Assembly (NCBI GenBank): GCA_022747635.1
Contig: JAKTNV010000014.1
Coordinates: 13,175,110-13,239,109 of the forward strand
DNA from: Hetaerina americana
Lineage: Eukaryota; Arthropoda; Insecta; Odonata; Calopterygidae
Length of the DNA stretch: 64,000 nt
Reading direction: 5' to 3'
Shown: positions 47,601 through 60,000 of the stretch, in pieces
Numbering within the stretch: position 1 is the stretch's first letter
Layout of the letters: every line of letters begins with the position of its first letter
Translations under genes and position numbers: made by a program
Notes under the pieces: model-generated
What the model was told of the DNA's origin: nothing
The model's database searches: none
What the model saw: the letters and a program-made list of their open reading frames with translations, nothing else

Positions 47601-50600
47601 CTTAACAATAGTATGATTGAAAAATTATAGCAGTTTCAATAAAATTATTCATCAAAATCACAATTTTTACACAAAAACTTAATCTTTAAATATGCAAACC
47701 ATAAAATACGAAGAAGTAAACTAAAATATGAAAATCAAAAGAATTTCAAATTTATAAGTACTAAACAAAAATTTGTCTCACCTTTACACAATTGACAAAT
47801 TTAACAAGAAATTTGAAATAACTCTTTACTTCAGTCTTTAAATGTTAAAAAGAACCTGAATAGGTGTGTTGCAAATTAATCATTTTGTAAAGTAACAATT
47901 GCATTTTTTGGGTGTAGGCTTTATTAAACAACTGTGTTATGACATTTTAAGACAAAAACCACAATTTCCATATATTGTACAAACTTGTGCTGCAAATGAA
48001 TATGCATCTGCACTGTCAATACAGCTGCACCAAATCTTTTCACATAAAGAAAAAAATGGCTCTACACCCATGACAGCATCCAGCTTATTCTTATATTGAT
48101 GTGCTTTCACAAAGTTTTTTCTCTTTTTCAATTTTTTTTGTTTTTTTTTGCTACCGGCATTTCCTGAGTTCTTTTATATATCCAAGGATATCCACATGAT
48201 TTTGTAAAAAATTAAAATCAAGGCTAACGGTGATAAGTACAACACTTAGGTTTTTCCTAAGCCAAACGAGAAGACAGGCGCTGCGCTCCATTGCACATAG
48301 AAAGCCACACACACACACGCGCATACCGTACCTATTCCCTTGCGGACTCTTCTAATTATTTATACGGTGTTCCTCCGTTGGCTAAGTAGGACATTATACC
48401 TAATCTCTACATTCCAGATGCCTCCTTATAATACCGTATGAAAGAAGTCAGGAAATTTGATTAACTAAATTAACTTCATTAAATGGAATGTCCAGAAAAT
48501 GTATTCAAGGTTAAGTGTAAAATAAAAATGTTAGGATAATTGATAATAGTGTACCTCAGCAGATTTTTCAACAGACATTTCTGTGCTGTGCATATCCTAA
48601 TACTATATTCCCATTAGTAGGTTTTAAAAACATGACAATGTTGAGAGTGCACTATATTACTGTTACCCAAGCCTACCCTAGAGGAAAAGAAAGCTTATTA
48701 CAGCTAATATAACCCCACACCATAACATGTTGGATGGAGAGCCATTTAAATAGAATAGTAAAGGTAGGCGGGTACGTTAGAAAAGCAGGGCTGCAAGCAC
48801 CCCGATAGAAGATGTGTGGTGGGAGAGGGGGGAGGGTGGGAGGACAGTTTTCAACAGCAAAAGGGGTCAAGATGTCCAATGAGGAAGAAGGGATGCACCA
48901 TCCTGCAACACACGACAGCTTTAAGGGTCCACACCTTATGTTCTTAACACATCATTGACATGCATTTCTCAATCCACGTGTGTGTGTATATATATAAATA
49001 TATATCCATCCTGCAACTCCCCAAAAACAAAATTCTTACTTCTCACGCTCCCCATGGACCCCTTATATTCATCGTTATCATTTTTTTTCTTGGGCCCGAG
49101 TCAATCAGTGCTGAAGTTTCAGTGAATAAGCTCTTGAGCAGAAAGGAAAACTGATACAATATTAAATTGCGTAATGGGGACATAGTCGTTGAAAGAGGGT
49201 GATATGCATGCCTTACCCATCTTTTTTTGTTCTCTTCAGTGAGAGTGAAATGCTATTCCTTCGATATTACAGTACCAAAGTGCACATTATAAAAATATTT
49301 GAGGATGTCAGTTTCAGAGAAAACAAGGAATAAATAACAATACAATAAAAAGAGTGAACACATTAAATGCCTGGAAAAGGAGGCAACAACTTAAAGAATA
49401 AAAAAAAAGAAAGAATACTTCCACCAAGTGACAGACACGACAGACACCCACACCACATACAAAATATACAGAGCTGCCAAAGATATAACATCCACATTAT
49501 TGTTAAGTTGCTCCCTAGGTATCATAATTGGGATATGTTTTCTTAAAGAACAAAGTGAATGAATAATACAACTCTTAACATTATTTTTCTTCCATTTAAG
49601 GACATCAAAATTATCATGCAAACTGACTCTGCAGGTAAACCTTAAGTCTTTATATGCAAATATTTCAAAAATATGAAGGGCAAGTCAAGGGCATAAAACA
49701 TAGGAATCTACAGAGTGATTTGCATGTATGGCACTACTATCAGTAACTCTGGACTCTCACTAGGTTTGGGATATTTTTTCACATTTATTATGCATATCAA
49801 TAATCAGAATCATCAATTATAATAATGACACACTGATGATAATATTGCCGACAACACGATCTCAGCTATTTGGAGCACCCAAAATTTACACACAGACACA
49901 TAAATGCAATTAGAAAGAATTTGGGGAGTTTTGGTAATGGGACGGTAAAAAATTAAAAGGACTTCGCTTCACAAGACTCTCAAGCAGACCTTTAAATATT
50001 ATCTTCTTGTTTCCATGCAGCCTTTTTAAAAAGAGGCATGGATTCTAACGTGCACACTTATGAACACGTTGGTGCATGCTTGCGTCATGCTATGGTGGTG
50101 CATATAGAATCGAAATGACCACAGATATTAAGGAATTCAGAGAGACTGGAACAAAGATAGACAGGGTAATGGTGGCGACAAAGCAGAGATGGGAAAACAC
50201 ATAAACATCACACATTTATGCCTAAAGTAAATTAATACTTTTTTTTAAACATTAAAAAATTGACAATACAAAACCCACACCAGCTCCTAAAACAGTCCAC
50301 CTTACCAGAGTCAAAGAGGAAATAAAATAAGGAATAACATGAAAAGGGAATTGATGTGACAGCAATAACAAAGGAGCTGTGGACGGGGGAAGGAGGAGGG
50401 AAGGATCGACAGGCAAACGTTAATGGGGGGACGTCAAGGGATGGGCGGCCTCTCACGGGGAGATTCGAGACAAGTGGGGAGGGGAGAGCTTAGCACATTT
50501 TGGGGAGAGCCAACCCCATTTAAGAGGAGTTTTCTTCACTTCCACAACCAGCGGCAAGAGTTTAGCAGAATTCTTCCCCCTCTCCAACCCCAGTTACTCC

Positions 50601-50692
50601 AACCCCCCACCACCCCATTTCCACAACCTCCTCCCTTTTTTATTTCTTTTACGTTGAAAATCAAGTACAAGGGGGCAACAGGGCCACACTCC
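47601..50692 (-). other. possible long 3' untranslated region of calsyntenin
   Basis: DNA downstream of the calsyntenin stop codon on the minus strand. It is AT-rich, without other genes, and has a CA microsatellite at about 48307-48320, a T-rich tract (A-rich on the minus strand) near 48113-48150 and several AATAAA motifs on the minus strand. Where the transcript ends cannot be fixed from sequence alone. Confidence 0.3.
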
Positions 50693-51022
50693 TTAGATGG
50701 CCAGAGTTGAATTGTCCCACTCCAAATCCTTGCCCTTGCCTCCCATCCCGCTGTTACCCTCCTCCTCTTCCCTCCCAGAGCCCCCATCATCCTCATCCTC
50801 CTCCTCCTCCTCTTCTTCATCCTCCTCCTCTTCCTCCTCCTCATCCTCGTCTGAAGAGTCCAAGTCATCCCGGTAGCTTGACCCGTCATCTGAAGTGTCA
50901 TCGTCATCATCATCCAAGCATGTGGCACCACCGGAGAGGGTCAAGGCCGAGTGTCCACCACCCTTTCCTCCACCTTTGCCTCCCTTCCCGTGACCCGACT
51001 GCGATCCCTGTGCATCCAGCTG
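50693..51022 (-). CDS. Cals: calsyntenin exon i: acidic tail and C-terminus
   Basis: It starts after CCCACAG at 51023, or three bases later, because a CAGCAG gives two possible acceptors (51022 or 51019), adding or dropping one Gln. It encodes LDAQGSQSG, a Gly/Lys-rich stretch, a run of Asp, SSYRDDLDSSDED, a long Glu-rich run (about 25 acidic residues, near 50790-50850) and LEWDNSTLAI before TAA at 50695-50693. The acidic block and a C-terminal WD(D/N)STL are typical of calsyntenins. Asn replaces the second Asp of the usual motif. Confidence 0.95.
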   Translation of the reverse strand, partial: QLDAQGSQSGHGKGGKGGGKGGGHSALTLSGGATCLDDDDDDTSDDGSSYRDDLDSSDEDEEEEEEEDEEEEEEEDEDDGGSGREEEEGNSGMGGKGKDLEWDNSTLAI

Positions 51023-54000
51023 CTGTGGGAATGGGCCCAGAAGGCCAAGAGATAATGAGTAGTATGCTTCATCCAACCTCGGAGGCACACAGGGGAAAAT
51101 GAACTATGCATGCACAAGAAGCATACTGTGATAGGATTCCCTCTTAGGAATTCAAATTCAGTAATTTGATGATGGGAGTGCATGACTGGTATTCACTGCA
51201 ATCAATCCATATGGTGGAGAAGAGGAAATGGACAAAAAAAAGACCCAGTGAACTGAGCAAAGCAAAAAAATAGGGTCAATGACCACCACTCAAATACTTA
51301 AAGGCCTGTGTTTAAAGAGCCATTAATTCAATGATGACATTACTGTTAAAAAAAATAGACAGTATAGCTCAATAAAAAAGTTAAAAGAGTTCATTAAATG
51401 TTCAAAAATGTAGTGAAGAACAATAAACTTTGTTGAATATGGGATCAGATTAAAATATTATGTTTAACATATTTCAACTATTGATGACAGCAGTCCACAT
51501 TAGGTGTTCCCAAAGGGTAAATTTTCAGCCAGTGTTCTATGATGGCACACACAAATTTGGGTCAGTTGAGTGTTGTTCTGGATATCAATAGCATAAAAGT
51601 CAATCATTTGGGAATGAATTTGGCCTTTTGATTACTTGACTATGATTTACAGGAGTTTCTCTGTTAACAAAACTTTTTGTAGAACTGCCCAATGGGTCAG
51701 GGAAAAGGAGAAGAAAAATTGGGCAATCATCAATATTGCTGTTTGGATGAAGTAATTTTATTCTCCCACCTTTTCAACTGGTCAATGAATTAGGGACACA
51801 AGAGAGAAATAAAAGCCATTGTGCCATTGAAGTCTAGCAATTAGATGCGGTGGAAGCATAAGCGTTATTTTCCTTAGGTAAGGTATGTGAAAGTCTTCGT
51901 CAATCACTTCAGAGCAAATAAACACTGATCATGATGCCAATTTTCCCTTTTGGAAGCCCTTTTCAGAAACCAACCAAAAGTGCTTTCAATTGTGAAGGGT
52001 GACTTCCTTCAGATATTCTCCTTGCACACACTGCTGAAGCTTAATGCCTATCCTCCTCTCACATCCACTTGATTTTAGGATATTCTGAAGGCTTAATTAA
52101 TTTTGCAACATAAAATCATTCAACAGAAATTTCTAGAACTTCAACATAAAACATATTCCAGATGAAATCACAGCTTATTAAAAATTTGTGGTGAAATTCA
52201 AAAGAGCATTTTTAAGTAGTCTGAAGATCATGATTAGCTCAATATGGCAATGTTAAAGAAATAGGTTTTTGATGAACTTAAATTCACTAAAACTTATAAT
52301 TAACTAATAACTTTCACTTATACTGATGATGTGTGTAAGGTGCATGCTTATTATGTGAGATACTTGCTCAGTGTCAAACTCATTGCAATTATGACATAAT
52401 TTGCCATAGGCATAATAGAAATTTGGACAACAAAATATGAATGTATTCTATTGGGAAAAGCTCAAGAGAATAAAAGAAAGAATCATAGTGGTGACAGAGA
52501 TCTCTTCAGCAAGTGATAATGGAAGAGAATCTCACTGCACCTTCAACTGTAGATCAATCTACTTGTACCACTGCAAAATTTAAATTTGAAAAACTTAGTT
52601 GGGCTGATTTCATGAGCTTAGGCCAGTGGATATGTCTGCAGTTAACCAAGTCACATCCATGAGGCATTCATTCATGTTTTTATTTTTCTAAACACTTTCA
52701 GGACCAAATGTTCCGACTTTAAGCATAGTGAACAAAGTTTAAGTACAAACTTAACAAAGGAATTATCCTGGTATTTTGTTGCCCAAATGCAGAACTGCAA
52801 GAAACATTTTTGTGTAATTAGTTGTTTACTTTGAACTTGGATAGTCCAAATGTCAATTTTGTCAATCCCTTCAAAGTCAATATACCAAGGTTTCACTGTA
52901 ATAGAGGTAATTTAATCTTAGCTTTTAAGAAACTTTTTTATTAGAAATAAAATGTCCAATCAGACTTACTGGACTACACATGTATGAGGATTATTCTCTA
53001 ACATTCATTATTTTTTATCAACCGAGACAAGGAAGATGATAAGACTGACTAATCTAATGTTATTTTACTGTGGTACTTTTCAGGGTATGACCTATGAAGG
53101 TATTGATTAGTGATGGTATTGAATTAATGGTCTATGACGGTATTAGGAGAATAATCAATCATTGGAAAACTACAACTCATAAAAATTGCAGTCTGCTGAT
53201 GGTGTTACCATGAAGGATAATGACAGAATTCTATTCTATACACAAAATAGTTACAATCTAAATATTACAGACTAAAGATACTTTCGCAGCATAGCATTTT
53301 CCAAAATTTCTTTAAATTATGCAATCATCGTCTCCATCGATATTTTTTCATCAGCTTCATTATTCCTTAGCCAAAACATTCCACAAACACTGAACTTTCA
53401 GATTTTACTCACATCCATTGGGTTCACAGTAATATTAAGTGCAGAGTCATCCCAAGCCATTTCAGTGTCTGCAATTTCCTCACGCTGAGCTCGTTGATGA
53501 GCTGCTCGGATCCTTATAACACCGAGGACAATCATGAATACCAAGAAGCCCACACAAACAACAATGATGATGGTGACGGCATGGCCTGAAATAACAATAA
53601 AAACACGGCATTTAATTTTCTGATTTAATTTTTGTGTTTCACTAAATATTTGAATATTTAATGACTGCAAGCAGCATTGTAGAGTACAAATGTAGTGACT
53701 GCACATTTTATTTTTTTTAGCATAAGAATATACTATAAAAAAGTTACATGTTATTACATGTTTTCTAGAAATGACCAACAATTACTCTATTTTAGTTCAC
53801 TCCATACCAACATTCCAAAACACTTCCAACATTTTTTTTAAATTTCCTATTCAATTTAAGGCTCTAGCTCTATTCCATCTAAAAAAAAGACTTGTCATTT
53901 CAGTTAAATAAATCATCTATAAATGGTAGAGCCCAATTACAAAAAATGTAGGCATTCACAGATTGATTTTTATCATCATTTCATATTTTCCAATTTTATT

Positions 54001-57000
54001 GAAAAACCCCAGAACTTTCTTGCAATTACAATTCATTTTTTTCCCATGATGATGACATTAAGTGACCATTATCTTTCTCTCCAGAGCAAAATCCTAAAAA
54101 TTATCATACATGCTTAAATAATAGGTGGAGTTTTTTTAATCCTAACTTTTAATTATACTCAAAACCACAAAGAGAGATTTTCATAATAAAAATTACACAT
54201 TGGCAAGCAATATATGCTGATTAATTAGCTCCACAGACTAATTAGCACTACTACTAGCATCACCTTATACTTCCTTCACAATAAACGGGATAACAAACAT
54301 TAGACATCCAATGCAACAATTTCAGAGCGTAAAAATCATTCGCCTTGACTGGGACTCGAACCCAGATCCCTCAATATCCGGTCGAGTGCTTTAGCCACTT
54401 AAGCTACCGAGGCGTCCTCTTAAACTCTGAAATTTTGGGGCTTTTAAAGGAACTAGATGTTATGACGAAATACCGTACATACAATGTCACATGCATTCGT
54501 AGACGTGCGCGAGGCGCCACTGTCCACGAGGTTAAAGCCAACTTTAAACACGTATGGTGTTTTCCCTTTGACAAATTCCAAAGAAACTGCGGGAGATGCC
54601 GCAACAGTAACTTTTAACGGAGTCATCCGCTAAATGTGCATTTTAATGCAACAATTTCAGAGCGTAAAAATCATTCGCCTTGACTGGGACTCGAACCCAG
54701 ATCCCTCAATATCCGGTCGAGTGCTTTAGCCACTTAAGCTACCGAGGCGTCCTCTTAAACTCTGAAATTTTGGGGCTTTTAAAGGAACTAGATGTTATGA
54801 CGAAATACCGTACATACAATGTCACATGCATTCGTAGACGTGCGCGAGGCGCCACTGTCCACGAGGTTAAAGCCAACTTTAAACACGTATGGTGTTTTCC
54901 CTTTGACAAATTCCAAAGAAACTGCGGGAGATGCCGCAACAGTAACTTTTAACGGAGTCATCCGCTAAATGTGCATTTTAATGCAACAATTTGCATTTGC
55001 AACGACCGGATATTGAGGGATCTGGGTTCGAGTCCCAGTCAAGGCGAATGATTTTTACGCTCTGAAATTGTTGCATTAAAATGCACATTTAGCGGATGAC
55101 TCCGTTAAAAGTTACTGTTGCGGCATCTCCCGCAGTTTCTTTGGAATTTGTCATTAGACATCCACATTCCAAAAATTTGTATGAATAAAATGAATTAAGT
55201 GACTGATTTAAAAGTTTAAACGTCATCCTTTTCTAAACCTTACTGATATGAATGGATAATGAAGCAATGTCTCCATAAAGCTGTATTCCCCTCATGAACA
55301 CTCATGACAATCTAGACCATGTAGGCATGGTGAGAGAACTTTGAAAGTACCCTGTAAGTCTACTATTACTTTTTCATTAGGGGTATGAACTTAAGCCAGT
55401 CTTTTATTATCTCTAGCGCCAACCAGCAATATTTATCACATAACTCTAAATTTTAATATCAATTTTTACTAACACACTTATCAAACATGTGATAAATGAT
55501 ACATAAAACACTACACAGTAGAACATAAGGGGATAAGTTTCATTTTCCACTTAAAACTTTTTCTGCCACAACAGTACACTGTCATTCAAAAAATATAAAG
55601 AAAAGCAGATCATTTCAGACTTTGTCAGGTCATCAGAGCACTTCCAAATCCTCTCTGGTTCCATCAGTACATACTAAGTGAAAAAATCACAGTTAAGTAA
55701 GTTACGAATTGAAAAACATTACGTCCATTTGTCTCCTTAGCCATACATAGTACTTCAAACTCAACAACAAAAATTACGTTTATATAGTTTATAAAATTGA
55801 AAATATTATGAAGCAGTTAACACTTTCAAAAATCTAGATTGATCACTCTATTTAATTGTCATTGCTTTGAAACATATTTTTCTCTTTAGTTTTGCATACT
55901 ATTTAAATGGTTTAGTTAAATTTTTTATTACAAAACTAACTTGTGCTAATTCCCAATCTGAGACCTATTAAAAGCCAAATATTTCAGTGGATGCTTTCGA
56001 CTGAAGAGAGCACCAACTTATACCACGACTGCTAAGCACTAAACCAAATAGAAATATTTTAATCCATAAAATAAAATTGAACTTACTTCCGCCAGCTACA
56101 ACTGCTTGTGCAGTGTCTGATACATCTGCAGTTAGATAAACATCACCAATAGTTTGTGATGGATGAAGTTCCGCATGATGCCTCTGTTGAATCTAGATTT
56201 TAAAAAAAGACTTTGTTAATGACCACCAGGAATAATATATTACATAATTCCACAGCTATTTTTGTGGATAATCAACCAATACAGATAAACTAAAATCACT
56301 GAAATCCATAAATCATTTTATACCCAAATTTACATCTTGGCACATCCAAGAGTTGGATTATAATTATTAACTTATTTGAATTAAGCTCCTCTCTCCTTCA
56401 CCACCAATGAGATTTCAACATAAAATAAAAGTAGTCTTTTCCAAATGCTAGCTCAGTTAAAATATTATCTTTCAGAAACTAATTTCAGTAAGTGAATGAG
56501 TACTCTATCCCTGAAATTGTTTACTTCTAATATCTAATAATATTTCAAAACAAAAATACTGTCTACTTATGAGGAAATGATATTTTACCGATAGAGAAAG
56601 AAACGAAATATTTATTCTTAAATGGTCTCTTAATCAAATATATTCCATCAAAGTTCTATTAATTGAACTAAGTATTTATGTCTTTGAACCTGTTGAGCTA
56701 CAGAACATGAAAAACAGTTACTGAAAAGAAAGCTGACCTGTGCATGAGCAGGTCTTGGAGCTGGAGCAGCAACTGACTGAGAGGATTGCCTTCCTGGATG
56801 AGAACTTTCTCCAAGAGAAGAGGGAATACCAGTAGCAACAACTTTTTTCATGCTCCCAGGTAACTCTGATGACTTTGCAGATGCATCATGGCCCGAGGCT
56901 CCAATGCCGCCAGCCCATTTGCTCATATTGCTTCCTGCTAGAGTAGCAGCCACCAATCCCTTCTTTGGCAGACGGGGATGGATCACTGTGAGCTGTCAAG

Positions 57001-60000
57001 ACACGCATGCATGCTAGAGTCAGATGCCATTCAATTCAACACACTTATGTTCTCATTCCAAGAAGCTACGACAAATATTACTCATTTTCAGAATACACGA
57101 AGTTTTTTTGCATTAATTTTGAAATTCTTGCACAGCAAGATGTTTTGTTGCATGATTATGCAATAAATATGTGGTGAGACATCATATATTTTTAAAATTG
57201 AAATTTTATGCCATGAATTTAAACATGGCAGCCAGGTCTACCACGTGAATTTAAATCTGGCAGAAAAGGTTGATTATAAATAAAAGATTCAGGCCAATAT
57301 GGTATATTTGACATAATTTCATTACATCCACATTACAGCTGAAATCAATATCCAATTCATCTACTCCAATCATCATCCATATGTACTGCTACACAGAAAG
57401 GAGCAGCTCAAGAATAAAAAAGAATAAGGCCAAAGTACTCATATGAAGTTGTTCTTTCAAAGTGCTAAATTGATATTTTCTTTTACAATAAATTGATTAG
57501 TATTGAGTAGATCTCATCAAAAGTAAACTGGATCCTCAAATAAATATGCATTATCAATTTCACCACTATGCAATAATCATCGCTACAATATTGCCCCAGG
57601 TAATTTGCAATTTGATAATAACACAAAGAGCATTAGGATGCCAATACTTACGGTTTGAACATATTCATTGCTTAGAAACCTTCCATTTAGTTCTGAGCAA
57701 GTAAGTTTAAACACCCGATTCAGATAATAGGCTGGTTTTCTGTTTGTGTACTGAATCTGACGTAGCACCTGAAAATTGACAATAATATATAATACCAACT
57801 TTTCAGAGACATAATTCGCAATGAAGAAGTTCAAAGAACATACCTGTTCATAATTATATATCATGTCGGCACCAGAAATTAGAACACCATCTTTGTTGAC
57901 CTTTGACACAATACCAAACTCAGAAAGCATATTTTCAGGCAGAGTTATAGTTTCATGGTCAGGATTTAGTGGAGGATAAACAGACACACTGCAGGAATCC
58001 AATTTCCTTTCAATGACACTCATCGATTCACCTAAACAACCGGAAAATATTATTGATTAAGAATACTTTCAGAATTTAAAAACTAGTAAAAATTTCCTCC
58101 TAACAAGATTAAAACAGGTGAATGGAATTCTAATTATAATTTAATGCTAATAGCTTAAATTTAATGCATAACAGAATTAGTCGGTTAGTTTCCATGATAT
58201 TGTTTCACAGACAGTCATTTTTTCAGAGACCTGCACCATATCATTGGCTGGATCTGACAACAAATTAAAAATGCTCCGCAGCAAATTCAAGTGTACAAAA
58301 ATTGCTCTATGATTCAGCCAATGACCATGGTGTTAAAATAAAAGAAAAAAGAGATCACTGTCAGATGAGAGTATAAAAAATTTCATTAATAATAAAAATG
58401 GGATTGATTTCCTTCATTACATCATTATGTGTAATCAATGGTAAATGTAATCTCAATATAAAAGAACCTCACAACCTTTAAACGGCGTTCACGTTACTGC
58501 CAATGACAATTTTAGAAACACCCATTAACTAATTCATTTTCAGTTCAGGATAGTTGAGCTACCACCAGTGTTTTTTGCCATAGATATAAAGATATCAATC
58601 AAAAAATGATTAATAATGATTGTGCAAATTTCTGTGTGCTTTCTTTGCATGACTTTGAAAGAAATATTGCAAAAAAATATGAGTTTAAATATTTAGAAAT
58701 CCATGCAACTGCATTAGTTTGATACCACAAACATGGCATATCACTGTCTACAGGTTATACATGATATCTTGGAAAGGGTTGCTAATGTAAACAAGGTTGT
58801 AATGCTAAGTTTTAAATTTAAAACTAATTTTCAACTTAATAAATAACTTTATAAATACTTATATAAAACTGTCTTCTGACACAATGGTTATATCATGCTA
58901 AATTTGTAATCATACAAATCCGATGCAAAATAATCATTGCATCTATATTAGCTGAGAACATGATAAAAAAAAATTGGACAAAACTTTCCTAAATGCATAA
59001 AATAAATTTACATCTAATGAACACAGACAAGCAACAAAAAGCATAAGTTTGCAACATTTCAACTGTTGAGATTCTATCCAGTTTGATATTTTCCTCAACA
59101 CAGCAATGCAGGGCGAAATCTGTTAATTCTTGAAAGTTCCAAGTTTGCTGAATGCTAATGACCAAAGAAAACAGACAATCACATCTAAATAAAGCCATAC
59201 ATTCATCTTGTTGACACACTCTTTTTATACGAAAAAATTATTCAAAAACCAAAGGTGAACACAGATTTTTTTTTAATAAATAGAAACGAAACCTTCATTA
59301 TTTATACTTGCAAATTTTCATGTAATAAGACATATGGGCAAAATTTGGTTCATGAACCAAATTAAATTACAGAAATTATATCTAAAGTGGGTCATCAAAA
59401 TTTGACGGAACAAAATAGGATAACACATAGCTGTCCACAGTAGTAACAAAAGAAAATAATCTGGTAGTCTGGATCAAATTATATTGCTTTACACATGCAC
59501 ACAAAATTCCAAGAGATTACTTCCTTCTACACGCACACATTATTATTAAATTGCTGCACTTCTGTTAGCAATGTTTTATAAAATGAAGACCAATTATGAA
59601 CTCTGAAATATGTATTTACCAAATTTAACGCATGCAGCCATAATTTACGAGGTCTATCCAATAAATGCAGCCATGATGCAGAGTAAAGCCCTGCCCACTT
59701 GTGGTCCTAGTTGCCTGAGACCCAATGAGCCGTCTGTGCTTGCCAGATCGTCAAGTGTGCGAATGGTGCCCGTTATGTTAGTTTCTGTTGTGCTTGTTTT
59801 TACTGTTTATCGAAAATGGAAATTGACGAAATTAGGGGGTAACAAATCAACATCAAGTTTTTGGTGAAGTACGCAAAAAGTTATCAAGACATTACTGAAA
59901 TGTTGACAGCTGTTTACGGTGATAATGCTCTGAAGAAAACATTCATTTTGATTGGATTAACCCAAACCAAAAAATCAAGAAAAAGCAGATCGAGAATCAA

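Noticed and set aside
50536..51102. Long frames in other phases and on the plus strand across the calsyntenin last exon (Arg/Met-rich and Pro-rich)
   Set aside because: They are shadows of the acidic GAG/GAT-rich coding tract in the true minus frame.
53398..53781. 127-codon minus frame as a separate small membrane protein
   Set aside because: Its C-terminal half is calsyntenin exon h, and the rest is intron read-through upstream of a good acceptor.
54350..54415. Functional tRNA gene on the minus strand
   Set aside because: The T arm is perfect, but the anticodon loop lacks the usual T before the anticodon, the acceptor pairing is poor and the segment is part of a repeat.
54345..54952. Two identical 90-codon frames as a tandemly duplicated gene
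   Set aside because: They are the two tandem SINE units; the sequence contains a tRNA-like head and target duplications.
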